DNA from: Diogma glabrata
Taxonomy: Eukaryota > Arthropoda > Insecta > Diptera > Cylindrotomidae
NCBI GenBank assembly: GCA_963693315.1
Contig: OY856188.1
Span: 203,029,636 to 203,093,635 of the forward strand
Reading direction: 5' to 3'
Length of the DNA stretch: 64,000 nucleotides
Below, piece after piece: positions 11,814-22,425 of this stretch (the stretch's first letter is position 1; every line of letters starts with the position of its first letter). The notes beneath the pieces were generated by a model. It did no database searches. It saw nothing but the letters and a program-made list of their open reading frames with translations, and was not told the origin of the DNA. The position numbers and the translations under genes were made by a program.

Positions 11814-12331
11814 AACCCACAATGGGATATTTCGTGTTTAAATAATAAACAAATTGAGAAACAATAAGTCCTTTCCTCTTAAAGTGTATGCTTTAATACA
11901 TATCCTTTCATTTATGGCTTCTGTTGTATTCTTTAAATGTTGGATTCATGAGAAAATTTTCTCAAAATTATGAGATTTTTCTACGTTGTCCACTCACTAA
12001 AATCGCATTCAATAAAATGATAATTCTAAACCAATTTTTCCAAAAAATGACAGCAGTTCTAATTCAGCATTATGAAAAGAACACTTGAAAGTAAGGAAAA
12101 TGGAAATACACATTTTGAAATTTGATTTGTGTATGAAAAGACACATATTTGCCAGTACCACTGATGGACCACTGACGAAATATGAAAGGTTCAGCGGTAG
12201 TAAGCATCAACTATTGCACACGGACTGCATTTAGCTGATGTGATGTGCTTAATAAAAAACAATCGAGTAATGATTTAACTGTATCAGATTACGAGGCAAG
12301 CGTTAAGGCAAGTTAAATTAAAACACAATTT

Positions 12332-12488
12332 TTTGACATCTCTATATTTATTATAAATCGACTCGGAAAAGTTTTCTTTCAGTCTCAAAACTTGCTCTCA
12401 AAAAAATGGTTTAGCTTTCTTCGAGAAGGAAAGCTTAGTTTTCGAAATCGATAGTTTTATAATAAATATTAAGATATCAAAAAAGTGT
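12332..12488. repeat. Inverted repeat inside the hAT element
   Basis: TGACATCTCTATATTTATTATAAA near 12336 pairs with its near-complement ending near 12482, with a few mismatches. A smaller hairpin, AGCTTTCTTCGAGAAGGAAAGCT, lies at about 12412-12434 near the centre. It may be another nested element or a structural feature of the hAT. Confidence 0.5.
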
Positions 12489-12649
12489 GTTTAAACTGCA
12501 CTCCAACAATTATCTCATATCTATTTTAGCTTAAAAACTGGCTTTTAATTTACTATATTTTATCCCGGGAAATCCCGGGATCCCGGGATATATGCGATTT
12601 TATCCCGTCATCCCGGGAAACAAAATTTTGCGGGAAATGAGAAGCCCTA

Positions 12650-12657
12650 GTGTACAC
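12650..12657 (+). repeat. hAT target-site duplication GTGTACAC (right)
   Basis: Right copy of the 8-bp duplication flanking the element at 11310-12649. Confidence 0.9.
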
Positions 12658-12680
12658 TGATCGAAGCAGTGTATTATTTT

Positions 12681-13313
12681 TCTCGGGCTACCGACATAAG
12701 GCCCGGCGTTAAATCCTCGGCGACAAAACGCCCGCCGACAAAATGCCCGGAGACAAAAACCCCTGAGGACATAAGGCCCGGCGACAAAGTCCCCAGAAAC
12801 AAGAATCCCAAGAACAAGAATCCCACTTTCACTTTCACCGCCAAACACTCCGATTTATATAATTTAATTCTATTTGGTTTTAAAGAAGATGGGGGGGGGG
12901 AGGGGGGTTATCTTTGATCGAAGGTCTGCAAGGTCGCAGAAGCGAGTCAAATAAAATGAATATAGAAACCAAGAATTATATAACCCTATTCAATAAAATT
13001 AATATAAAAACTAAGAATTATAGAACCCTATTCATAATTTTGACTAAGGACGGAAATTTTAGAAAGGGAATAACAAAGAGGGGAGGGGTGCTACAGTTGA
13101 TCGAAGGTCTGCAAGATCGCAGAAGCGAGTCAAATAAAATTAATATAGATTTTGAAAATTAATAGAATATTATTTTTCGATTTTGGCATGATTTTTTGTC
13201 CCGGGTGTTTTGTCGCCGCGGGGATTTTGTCCCAGGCGTTTTGTTATCGCGGGCCTTTTGTCCCGGGCGTTTTGTCGCGGGCTTTTTGTCGCCGGGGATT
13301 TTAGGAGCGGGCC
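12681..13313. mobile_element. Foldback-like element with GC-rich tandem-repeat arms
   Basis: The left arm (12681-12800) is built from CGGCGACAAAACGCCCG-like units. The right arm (13192-13313) is the inverted counterpart with about eight units of 14-17 bp, each starting TTTTGTCSC. The GC-rich arms stand out strongly from the AT-rich background. The centre contains a ~55-bp direct repeat (12914-12970 and 13098-13155, sharing GATCGAAGGTCTGCAAG). Arms made of short tandem units recall Drosophila FB elements, but I cannot assign a family. The open frames across the arms (repeating glycine, phenylalanine, valine and proline) are by-products of the repeat period and not genes. Confidence 0.65.
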
Positions 13314-13639
13314 TTCTGACTGCCTCCCATTTTTCTCTATTTTTTAAATTTAATTTTCCAGCAACTTTTTGTTCGCTTGTGTAAATAATTTCATTCTGTA
13401 ATAATTTGATGGTGCTAAATAAGTACACCGAATTCTGACGTTTCATTATGGTGAGTAAAAATTTGAAAAGACAAAAATCTTACCTCCTACTATAGAGAAA
13501 AAAACAATAATTTTAATTCACAATAATTTATAAAAAAACAATAATTTCAGTGTAATGTAAAAAAAATTAAAGAAAAAAACAATAAAAAATGTGCCATGCC
13601 AGCACCATGAAGGTGCTGAAATTTCACAACTCTGAGATA

Positions 13640-15321
13640 TCAAGACTTCAGTCTGGGTTAAGGATTTTTATATAGTTTTCGGCAAAATACTTTTATGAGG
13701 ACATTGTTTTTAGTTTTGGGCAGCGATGTATATCAAATATAAAACTCTTTGTGAAAGTACAAGTATTTTTTATATCTGTTTAGAAATTTATTACAAAACA
13801 AACACGAAATATTAAAACGTTGCGGGAAAATTATAACAGATCATAAATTAATATTACTTAGTGAAAAGATGATACACCCAGCAAACTACTCAAAAACCTC
13901 TTCAATTTCAAGCAAACTACTCAAAAACCTCTATAAGAAAATATTACAAAATCAAAATCAAAAATTTCTTTCAAAATTCCAAAAATATTCTAAAACTAAA
14001 ATAAAAAATTTAAACCTTTTTTAAAGTTCTAAAAACATTCCAAGAATTATTACAAAATCAAAGATTGAAACTTTTTTAAAAATTCGAAAAATATTGCAAA
14101 AATTATAATAAAATCAATAATTGAAACTTTTTCTAATATTCTTAAAATATTGCAAAAATTATAATAAAATCAATAACATAAAATTTTTTCAAAATTCCAA
14201 AAATTATAGTAAATCAAAAATTTTTTCAAAATTTTAAAAATATGCACAAATTCATAATTTAAAAATTCAAACTTTTTTCAAAATTCTTAAAATATTACAA
14301 AACTTATAACAAAATCAAAACTACAAACTTTTTTCAAAAATCCAAAAATTATAATAAAATCAAACATTTAAATTTTTTTTAAAATTCTAAAATTATTCCG
14401 AAAATTCTTACAAAATCAAAAATTGAAACTTTTTTCAAAATTCTAAAATTATTGCAAATATTTTTAATTCAAAAATTCAAATTTTTTTCCAAAATATTGC
14501 AGAAATTATAACAAAATCAAAAATACAAACTCTTTTAATATTCCAAAAATATTTCAAAAATTATAACAAAATCAAAAATACAAATTTTTTTGAAAACTCA
14601 AAAAATAATACAAAATCAAAACTTCAAAAAAAATTCAAATTCAATTTTCCAAATCAAAAATTCCAAATTCAAAAAACTTTTTCTAAAATTCTAAAAATAT
14701 CGCAAAAATTATAACAAAATCATAAATTTCCATGTCAAACAAATACATAATTAATTTCATGTTTAGAGTAAAAAAAAATGAAAATCATTCTTTTGACACA
14801 CTTGACAACATTTTTTTTGACAAACTTATAATGCAATAATCTAGTTTTTGGTCTCACATACCAATCCCGATCATCAAGATTTTTCCAAATTCAATGTTCC
14901 TATTCGTAATCACTTAAAATGAACGATTTTGAGGCAATAATATGCAAATTTCCTTGTTTTGACATACTTGACGGTTTTTTTTCCGGGACAGTTGTCGAAC
15001 ACATCGTCCTTTCGGCTCTTACCATTGAGTACACCTATTTTTAGAAACAAAAATTTTTGAAATCCGTCCAGCGGTTTTCTAGATTTCGTCGGTTGTGACG
15101 GCCAGCCAGCCGGCAGACAGATAAACATTGTTTTTTTGATCTTTTAGAATCAATAGGTCCTAAAACGTCGAGAAATGCCAAAAAAGTGGGTATAAGAATT
15201 TCACTTTTGGCTCGAGAATGTAAAACTTAGGTGTTTTAGACCGAAGTAATTTGTATCTGTTATTATTTCGTTTCGTTTCCCACGAAGCGTTAGTGTTTCG
15301 ATATTTCATCACGAATATTGT
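13640..15321 (+). repeat. Composite repeat family A, copy 1
   Basis: This block matches 16066-17339 over its right 1.3 kb and matches, on the minus strand, 48318-48574 plus 54408-56215. It consists of a leading segment (13640-13930), a long degenerate tandem array (13938-14730), and a 3' segment (14760-15321) with the words GGTCTCACATACCAATCCC, GACGGCCAGCCAGC and GGTGTTTTAGACC. A 72-codon minus-strand frame (14910-15128) is conserved in copy 2. Its sequence corresponds to a widespread arthropod repeat of the type CGTCACAACCGACGAAATC and is not thought to encode protein. Class unknown. Confidence 0.75.
13938..14730 (+). repeat. Degenerate AT-rich tandem array (about 60-70 bp unit)
   Basis: Units of the form CAAAATCAAAAATtgAAAC / TTTTTTCAAAATTCTAAAA / ATATTGCAAAAATTATAA recur about a dozen times with heavy divergence. 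The array is part of family A and is mirrored at 16069-16800. Confidence 0.75.
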
Positions 15322-16065
15322 CAGTTGTAATTTCCCAAGGGCGGTGATAATTCAAAATAATTTTTTACAAATAATTTCGAAAGAAAGTATATTTGGCTTT
15401 TATCAATACCACTTGCTTGAGGAATTTTTCAAAAAATTATGAGAATTTATCAACCAACGAGGAGAATTCGTTTAGAAAATTTTTTGCCATTTTTCATTTC
15501 TTCATATATTTTTTATGAATTATACTTATTTTGAAATAATTAACTGATATCACAGTAGGCCAACGTACTAGGTAACCAATGCAAAATGCAATTGATAAAA
15601 AGGAGCGAAGCAAGCAATTTTCCCAATTTTCCCATTGAAAGTCTATGGGAATCGTTTTTCGGTGATTATTCCTCCGTGGTATGTCTAATTTTCAATATTT
15701 TTTTTGTAAACCATCTATGGCTAGATGTCGTCTTACATACAAAATTTTATTTTGATATCTTTAATGGTTTGGGAGGAGTATATCGTCAATCGAAAGTCCG
15801 AATCGGGGAAGAATGGAGCTACGCTACGCTTCACTCCAATAATTCATAAAAAATATATAAAGAAATGTAAAACGGCAAAAAAATTTCTAAACGAATTCCC
15901 CTCGTTCGTTGATAAAATTCTCATAATTTTTTGAAAAACTCCTCAAGCAAGTGGTATTGATAATAGCCCTCAGCCTACGGCCTCGTGCTTTTATCAATAT
16001 ACTTGCTTTCGAAATTACTGACAAAAAATTATTTCGAATTATCACCGCCCTTGGGAAATTACAAC
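15322..16065. mobile_element. Fold-back MITE-like element
   Basis: The left arm (15322-15523) starts TTGTAATTTCCCAAGGGCGG. The right arm (15841-16065) is its inverted counterpart ending CCGCCCTTGGGAAATTACAA. The loop (15524-15840) contains part of a second repeat (GATATCACAGTAGGCCAACGT). The right arm includes an extra GCACGAGGCCGTAGGCTGAG segment that the left arm lacks but the copies at 18658 and 19240 have. It is a non-coding element of unknown superfamily. Confidence 0.65.
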
Positions 16066-17339
16066 AAAAATTTCTTTCAAAATTCCAAAAATATTCTAAA
16101 ACTAAAATAAAAAATTTAAACCTTTTTTAAAGTTCTAAAAACATTCCAAGAATTATTACAAAATCAAAAATTGAAACTTTTTTAAAAATTCTAAAAATAT
16201 TGCAAAAATTATAATAAAATCAAAAATTGAAACTTTTTCTAATATTCTTAAAATATTGCAAAAATTATAATAAAATCAAAAACATAATTTTTTTTTCAAA
16301 ATTCCAAAAATTATAGTAAAATCAAAAATTTTTTCAAAATTTTAAAAATATGCACAAATTCATAATCTAAAAATTCAAACTTTTTTCAAAATTCTTAAAA
16401 TATTACAAAACTTATAACAAAATCAAAACTACAAACTTTTTTCAAAAATCCAAAAATTATAATAAAATCAAACTTAAATTTTTTTCAAAATTCTAAAAAT
16501 ACTCCGAAAATTCTTACAAAATCAAAAATTGAAACTTTTTTTCAAAATTCTAAAATTATTGCAAATTGTTTTAATTCAAAAATTCAAATTGTTTTCCAAA
16601 ATTTTAAAAGTATTGCAGAAATTATAACAAAATCAAAAATACAAACTTTTTTAATATTCGAAAAATATTTCAAAAATTATAACAAAATCAAAAATACAAA
16701 TTTTTTTCAAAACTCAAAAAATATTACAAAATCAAAAATTGAAACTTTTTCCAAATCAAAAATTCAAAATTCAAAAAACTTTTTCCAAAATTCTAAAAAT
16801 ATCGCAAAACAATATCATAAATTTCCATATCCAATGGAAATAACATCTCATGTCAAACAAATAATTAATTTCATGTTTAGAATAAAAAAAATGAAAATCA
16901 TTCTTTTGACACACTTGACAACATTTTTTTGACAAACTTATAATGCAATAATCTAGTTTTTGGTCTCACATACCAATCCCGATCATCAAGATTTTTCCAA
17001 ATTCAATGTTCCTACAAAGAATCACTTAAAATGAACGATTTTGAGGCAAAAATATGCAAATTTCCTTGTTTTGACATACTTGACGATTTTTTTCCGGGAC
17101 AGTTATCGAACACATCTTCCTTTCGGCTCTCACCATTGAGTATACCTATTTTTAGAAACAAAAATTTTTGAAATCCCTCCAGCGGTTTTCTAGATTTCGT
17201 CGGTTGTGACGGCCAGCCAGCCGGCAGACAGACAAACATTTTCTTTTTGATTTTTTAGAATCAATAGGTCCTAAAACGTCGAGAAATGCCAAAAAGTGGG
17301 TGTAATAATTTCACTTTTGGCTCGAGAATGTAAAACTTA
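16066..17339 (+). repeat. Composite repeat family A, copy 2 (left part)
   Basis: Nearly collinear with copy 1, including the tandem array (16069-16800), the GGTCTCACATACC segment and the conserved minus-strand 75-codon frame (17012-17239). It is interrupted at 17340 by a TA-flanked MITE and resumes at 18562 with GGTGTTTTAGACCG, as copy 1 does without interruption at 15229. Confidence 0.8.
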
Positions 17340-18559
17340 CACCGAAAAAAAAACGTTGGTAGGATCAACTACAAAGCTTGTTTGATTTTGCGTCTAATAT
17401 GAACGTGGTTATTTTAACCAATGTAGCATTGTCAATTTATTTTAAAAAACGTAACAATTTTCATTATTTGAATCAACAACGGCGTGATCAATTTCGTGTT
17501 CAAACATTCACAAATCATAGTTGAATTAAGTAGTTTGTTCATGTTTTTGTTTGAAAATTATTGTGTTTGTTAAAATAAAAAACGAGGAAAAACAAAATTC
17601 GTTCAATGATAATAATAATAAAAAAAAGAATAGAAAAATAAAAAGTTTTTTATATATTCTAACATGGCTGGTTTTATTTTACATTTTAGGAAATAATTTA
17701 CATGCGTTTAATTGAATTGAATAATTTTAATATTATCTGCACATAAAATTATGTGCGGAAGAAATTTTTTTATGAATATAATATCAACAATCTTGTTAAA
17801 TTAATAGGCCCTTTCCATAATTAATTTTAGTGATTTAAAAAAATTCTTATATTTTTTTAATATTTTTTATTTGTCTTGTTTCATGTCGATTTATCGATAT
17901 TTTAATTTAATTTTTCATAATAATGAGAAAATTATGGAAAATTAGTATTATTTTCTATACATAATTCAAATATTTAAATTTTTTGATTTCTGAATTTTGG
18001 TCTTTTAAATTGTATCATTAAAAATATGGCGAAAAATGGACGCATCCTTTACAAACAAAATCACACTCATACATTTCCTATTTAGAACGTAAATATACGA
18101 ACGCTATCTTTATGCATAAAAATGTTTATCGGGTTTGATGCGAAATACATATTTCTAATATAAAAAATTTCAAATATTGTATTTACAAACAAACAAAACA
18201 AAGATGTACCAAACCAATAGATTTAATACGGAGTATTGCTTGATTCTATCACAAACGTATTCAATATTACTATTTTTAGTCTAATTTTTAATTTACTACG
18301 TTTGTAGTCAATTGAAAATTAAATCAACTACGGCATCGTTGCTCGAAAATGAAATCATAGTTGACTCAACTACAAATATGGTTAAATCAAATATGTTTGT
18401 GATACTTATAAAAAAATATATCAACAACGGTTAAATTGTTAATTTAAATCCGGAGCGTTGGTTGATTCTATCGCAAACGTATTTAATTCCCCAATTTTCA
18501 CTTAATGCTCGATTAACAATGCAACATGTTTGAATCAACCAAGATTTTTTCTTTCGGTG
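17340..18559. mobile_element. 1,220-bp MITE with CACCGAAA ends and TA target duplication
   Basis: The left end CACCGAAAAAAAAACGTTGG at 17340 and the right end (reverse complement CACCGAAAGAAAAAATCTTGG) form an imperfect inverted repeat of about 30 bp. TA at 17338-17339 and at 18560-18561 is the target duplication. Copy 1 of family A at 15220-15235 gives the empty site AAAACTTAGGTGTTTTAG, proving the insertion. Inside, near-repeats occur at 18231 and 18453 (GGAG.RTTGsTTGATTCTATC) and at 17515 and 18353 (AATCATAGTTGA). There is no coding frame. TA duplication points to Tc1/mariner-type mobilisation. Confidence 0.9.
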
Positions 18560-18561
18560 TA

Positions 18562-19850
18562 GGTGTTTTAGACCGAAGTAATTTGTATCTGTCATTATTT
18601 CGTTTCGTTTCCCACGAAGCGTTAGTGTTTCGATATTTCATCACGAAAATTATCAGTTGTAATTTCCCAAGGGCGGTGATAATTCGAAATAATTTTTTGT
18701 CAGTAATTTCGAAAGCAAGTATATTGATAAAAGCACGAGGCCGTAGGCTGAGGGCTATAATCAATACCTCTTGCTTGGCGAATTTTTCAAAAAATTATGA
18801 GAATTTATCAACTAACGAGGAGAATTCGTTTAGAAAATTTTTTGCCATTTTTCATTTCTTTATATATTTTTTATGAATTAAATGTTGGCCTACTGTGATA
18901 GCAGTTAATTATTTCAAAATTAGATTGAAAATTTTTTGCCTCAGTTTTATTTTAATTTAAACCAATGAAATTCTCTAAAATGTATTGACATCATTCAATT
19001 TCACCAATAAAATTTGAAATATACTAATAACAAATATTTATACGTCTGACCTACTGGGATATTAAAAATTATCAATCTTATTTTGAAATAATTAACTGAT
19101 ATCACAGTAGGCCAACGTATAATTCACAAAAAATATATAAAGAAATGTAAAATGGTAAAAAATTTTCTAAACGAATTCCCCTCGTTCTTTGATAAAATTC
19201 TCATAATTTTTTGAAAAATTCCTCAAGCAAGTGGTATTGAATATAGCCCTCAGCCTACGGCCTCGTGCTTTTATCAACATACTTGCTTTCGAAATTATTG
19301 GCAAAAAATTATTTCGAATTATCACCGCCCTTGGGAAATTACAACTGATAATTTTTAATATCCCAGTAGGCCAGACGTATAAATATTTATTATTAGTATA
19401 ATTCAATTTTTATTGGTGAAATTGGATGATGTAATTACATTTTAAAGAATTTCATTGGTTTAAATTAAAATAAAACTAAGGCAAAAAATTTTCAGTTGTA
19501 ATTTCCTAAGGGCTGTGATAATTCGAAATAATTTTTTGCCAAAAAATTCGAAAGCAAGTATATTTGGCTTTTATCAATACCACTGGCTTGAGGAATTTTC
19601 CAAAAAATTATGAGAATTTATCAACGAACGAGGGGAATCCGTTAAAATTTTTTGCCATTTTTCATTTCTTTATATATTTTTTACGAATTCTACGTTGGCC
19701 TACTGTGATATCAGTTAATTATTTCAAAATTAGACTGATAATTTTTAATATACCATTAGGCCAGACGTATAAATATTTGTTATTAGTATACATTTTAGAG
19801 AATTTCATTGGTTTAAATTACAATAAAACTAAGGCAAAAATTTTTTACTG
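18562..19850. repeat. Cluster of nested inverted MITE copies after family A copy 2
   Basis: After the resumed family A end (18562-18655), the TTGTAATTTCCCAAGGGCGG element occurs forward at 18655-18885, inverted at about 19117-19345 and forward again at 19494-19700. Interleaved is a second element with GTTGGCCTACTGTGATATCAG and GGCCAGACGTATAAATATTT words at 18885-19110, 19350-19490 and 19690-19850, also in alternating orientation. Repeated nesting or recombination between inverted copies explains the pattern. Nothing here is coding. Confidence 0.65.
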
Positions 19851-20896
19851 AAATTGGTCTGCGTCGATAAAATTTTTATTTTTGATTTTCAATCAAAACG
19901 ATTGAGCCATGGCCTGTAGCTGATAATTCTACAAGCACAATTTTTATGTATAAGCGCAAGTGTATCATACCAAATTTATTTAAATATACGTTTGTTTCAA
20001 TATTCCTGTTACGTTATTAACTTTATATGCAAACAATCCTTATTCCTTTAATTTAAAAAACAAAAATGTAAATTTCATAATAAAACAACTAAAGTCAACC
20101 CAAAAAATAATTAAATTTTGATGTTTTTATGCTTTCGTTTCATGAAATTTATGTTTTATTTTTATTTCAATTTTCCATTTTAATTTTCATTTTTTTAAAA
20201 TCTAATTTAAATTTATAATCAAAAAACATATAAAAATTATATCATCGTAAAACTCAACAAACACAAAAAAAAGAAATGAAAATAATATAAAGTTAATTAG
20301 AATTTTCTTAATTTCCATTTTGGGTTGTAAAAAGGATTTTGGTTGTTAGCTTTTTGTTTTGAATGAGATGAGTACATAACTAACCAAGCAAATCGTAAGA
20401 TCAAGTGGAAGAAAAATATGAAGATTATGTTAGTTATTTAATATATTTTGATTCTACCGCTGAGCTATAATGAAGTCAGAAGTTGAGGTCATAAGCCATG
20501 AAGTGAGACGGTTTGAAAGACTCAACCCATTTAACTTGAAATTCAACAAACCTCGTATAACATTTTATAAACGGTTAATTACTTTCTAGTTGAAATAAAG
20601 CTTAAGCTCTTGGCACAAGAAGCGCTCTTGTCAATTGGTGACTCTAACTACAATTTTTTGGTGACATTAGAGATATTAGAGTTTAGAATATCTTCTGCAG
20701 TTTTAAAATCGTTTATAAAAAAAACTATTGAGTTAATCAAGGATGGTTCAGCCAAATCCATGCGTTTTTGAGGATTTTTCGGTATCACTCACTGTGTAAT
20801 GTACTGTCAATTCACTACACTGTGCACTATTACTGTCAATTGTCTACTCCATAAATATCCTTATTTGTGTATTCCAACTCCACGTAAACAATAGTT
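19851..20896. other. AT-rich sequence, nothing recognised
   Basis: About 1 kb without recognised gene, repeat or terminal structure. Confidence 0.5.
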
Positions 20897-21227
20897 TTGA
20901 AACATACACCTATTTTCAAGCGAAAGTGCTGTTGGTTTTTTGTGAATAAAATGGTACTGGGTGATTCGATTTTAAATCGGTTTTCAACTTTAAATAGCTC
21001 AACATTGGTGGAGTATTTTGGTATATAACTTGTTTTTTTATCCCAACTAAATCATTAAAAAAATTAATTTATAGTTTGCTAAAAGTTTTTCAATAGAAAA
21101 AATCAAAAAAAATCAGAAACCAATAGAATTTTTAATTTTATTTCATAAATAATTGACCAAAATGTTTAACAATATTTGATTATTTGATTAATTCATTAAA
21201 TTTAATTAATATTAATATAATATAAAG

Positions 21228-21654
21228 TTAATATCTTATGTGACCGCCTTGTGCTGCAATCATTTCGCGCATTCTATTAGACATTGAATTTAACAAATTG
21301 ATGAAATATTGGAGCCAATCAACACCCCTCATCATGTTGTGCGCTCTCACAATGGCATCCCAGACCTCATCATTACTGTGAAACACTTGGTGTTCACTCC
21401 TAACTTTGCCTTTGATCTCTGACCCGACATTCTCAACAGGATTTATCTCTGGAGAGAGACTGAAAATACAAATTTCTACATTAATTAAATATTTAAAATT
21501 ACAAGATAAAATTAATTCACCTCGAGTGATCAAACACAAAATCCCGTGCATCGCCTATATTTTCATTAATCCATTGTTTGACAGCATTTGAAGTGTGTAC
21601 CGGATGATTGTCGTGTAACAACAAGACCATACCATCGTCAAAGTGTTCATCAAT
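21228..21654 (-). pseudogene. Tc1-type transposase, C-terminal half (left arm)
   Basis: On the minus strand the frame starts abruptly at the palindrome centre and gives HFDDGMVLLL, then HDNHPVHTS with the second catalytic Asp, then KQWINEN. A GT-AG intron-like segment of 61 bp (21460-21520) is followed by SLSPEINPVEN, which carries the catalytic Glu, and the frame runs to a stop at 21228-21230 after GGHIRY. Removing the intron aligns the frame with the SP-(D/E)-x-NP-(I/V)-E motif of Tc1/mariner transposases. The spacing between second Asp and Glu is then 38 residues. The N-terminal DNA-binding part and the first Asp are absent, so it cannot be active. Confidence 0.8.
21460..21520 (-). other. 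Putative 61-bp GT-AG intron in transposase fragment (left arm)
   Basis: On the minus strand it begins GTGAATTAATT and ends TGTATTTTCAG, flanked by coding sequence that joins in frame to give the expected SPEINPVEN motif. Length is typical of short insect introns. An unspliced read would put a frame break just before the motif. Confidence 0.65.
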
Positions 21655-21666
21655 TTGAAGCTATAC

Positions 21667-22093
21667 ATTGATGAACACTTTGACGATGGTATGGTCTTGT
21701 TGTTACACAACAATCATCCGGTACACACTTCAAATGCTGTCAAACAATGGATTAATGAAAATATAGGCGATACACGGGATTTTGTGTTTGATTACCCGAG
21801 GTGAATTAATTTTATCTTGTAATTTTAAATATTTAATTAATGTAGAAATTTGTATTTTCAGTCTCTCTCCAGAGATAAATCCTGTTGAGAATGACGGGTC
21901 AGAGATCAAAGGCAAAGTTAGGAGTGAACACCAAGTGTTTCACAGTAATGATGAGGTCTGGGATGCCATTATGAGGGCGCACAATATGATGAGAGGCGTT
22001 GATTGGCACCAATATTTCATCAATTTGTTAAATTCAATGTCTAATAGAATGCGCGAAATGATTGCAGCACAAGGCGGTCACATAAGATATTAA
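21667..22093 (+). pseudogene. Tc1-type transposase, C-terminal half (right arm)
   Basis: Mirror copy of the fragment at 21228-21654, on the plus strand. The second catalytic Asp codon has become Asn here (HNNHPVH against HDNHPVH in the left arm), and ENV has become END after the catalytic Glu motif. The intron is at 21801-21861 and the stop at 22091-22093. It lacks the N-terminal half and cannot be active. The few differences from the left arm are substitutions, not indels. Confidence 0.8.
21801..21861 (+). other. Putative 61-bp GT-AG intron in transposase fragment (right arm)
   Basis: Identical in length and position to the left-arm intron (mirror coordinates). Begins GTGAATTAATT and ends TTTTCAG. 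Confidence 0.65.
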
Positions 22094-22425
22094 CTTTATA
22101 TTATATTAATATTAATTAAATTTAATGAATTAATCAAATAATCAAATATTTTTCAACAATTTAGTCAATTATTTATGAAATAAAATTAAAAATTCTATTA
22201 TTTTCTGATTTTTTTTGATTTTTTTCCATTGAAAAACTTTTAGCAAACTTTAAATTAATTTTTTTAATGATTTAGTTGAAATATAAAAACAAATTATATA
22301 CCAAAATACTCCACCAATATTGAGCTATTTAGAATTGAAAACCGATTTAAAATCGGATCACCCAGTACCATTTTATTCACAAAAAACCAACAGTACTTTC
22401 GCTTGAAAATAGGTGTATGTCTCGA

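Larger units (their letters stand above)
11310..12649. mobile_element. Non-autonomous hAT element
   Basis: The ends are an 11-bp perfect inverted repeat, TAGGGCTTCTC on the left and GAGAAGCCCTA on the right, flanked by 8-bp duplications GTGTACAC. Subterminal regions on both sides are packed with CCCGGGA words (11322-11400 and about 12563-12635), typical transposase-binding-like subterminal repeats in this superfamily. Length is 1,340 bp. No transposase motif is visible inside; the frame at 11387-11737 is not hAT-like and overlaps a nested element at 11671-11813. The copy must have been moved by a transposase made elsewhere. Confidence 0.88.
20897..22425. mobile_element. Symmetric palindromic (fold-back) derivative of a Tc1-type transposon
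   Basis: Two arms of about 755 bp, 20897-21654 and 21667-22425, are inverted copies separated by a 12-bp spacer. The inner features are exactly symmetric about 21660/21661: stops (21228 and 22093), putative introns (21460-21520 and 21801-21861) and arm starts all sum to 43321, so there are no net indels over the coding part. About one indel appears in the outer, non-coding part. Each arm carries the same transposase 3' half and the same 3' end of the element (GGTACTGGGTGAT near 20951, ATCACCCAGTACC near 22357). An inverted dimer of one transposon end is the simplest reading. Confidence 0.9.

Noticed and set aside
12600..13446. Glycine/phenylalanine/proline-rich frames on both strands
   Set aside because: By-products of the 14-17-bp GC-rich units in the foldback arms.
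13938..14730. CRISPR-like array
   Set aside because: Units are degenerate, adjoin without unique spacers of constant size and occur in an evident eukaryotic repeat.
14910..15128. Minus-strand 72-codon frame starting MFICLPAGWPSQP, conserved at 17012-17239
   Set aside because: Conservation is explained by duplication of family A. The text corresponds to a widespread non-coding arthropod repeat segment, and neither copy has a promoter or splice context.
18513..18876. Overlapping frames on both strands at the MITE end and family A junction
   Set aside because: They cross the proven MITE boundary and consist of repeat sequence.
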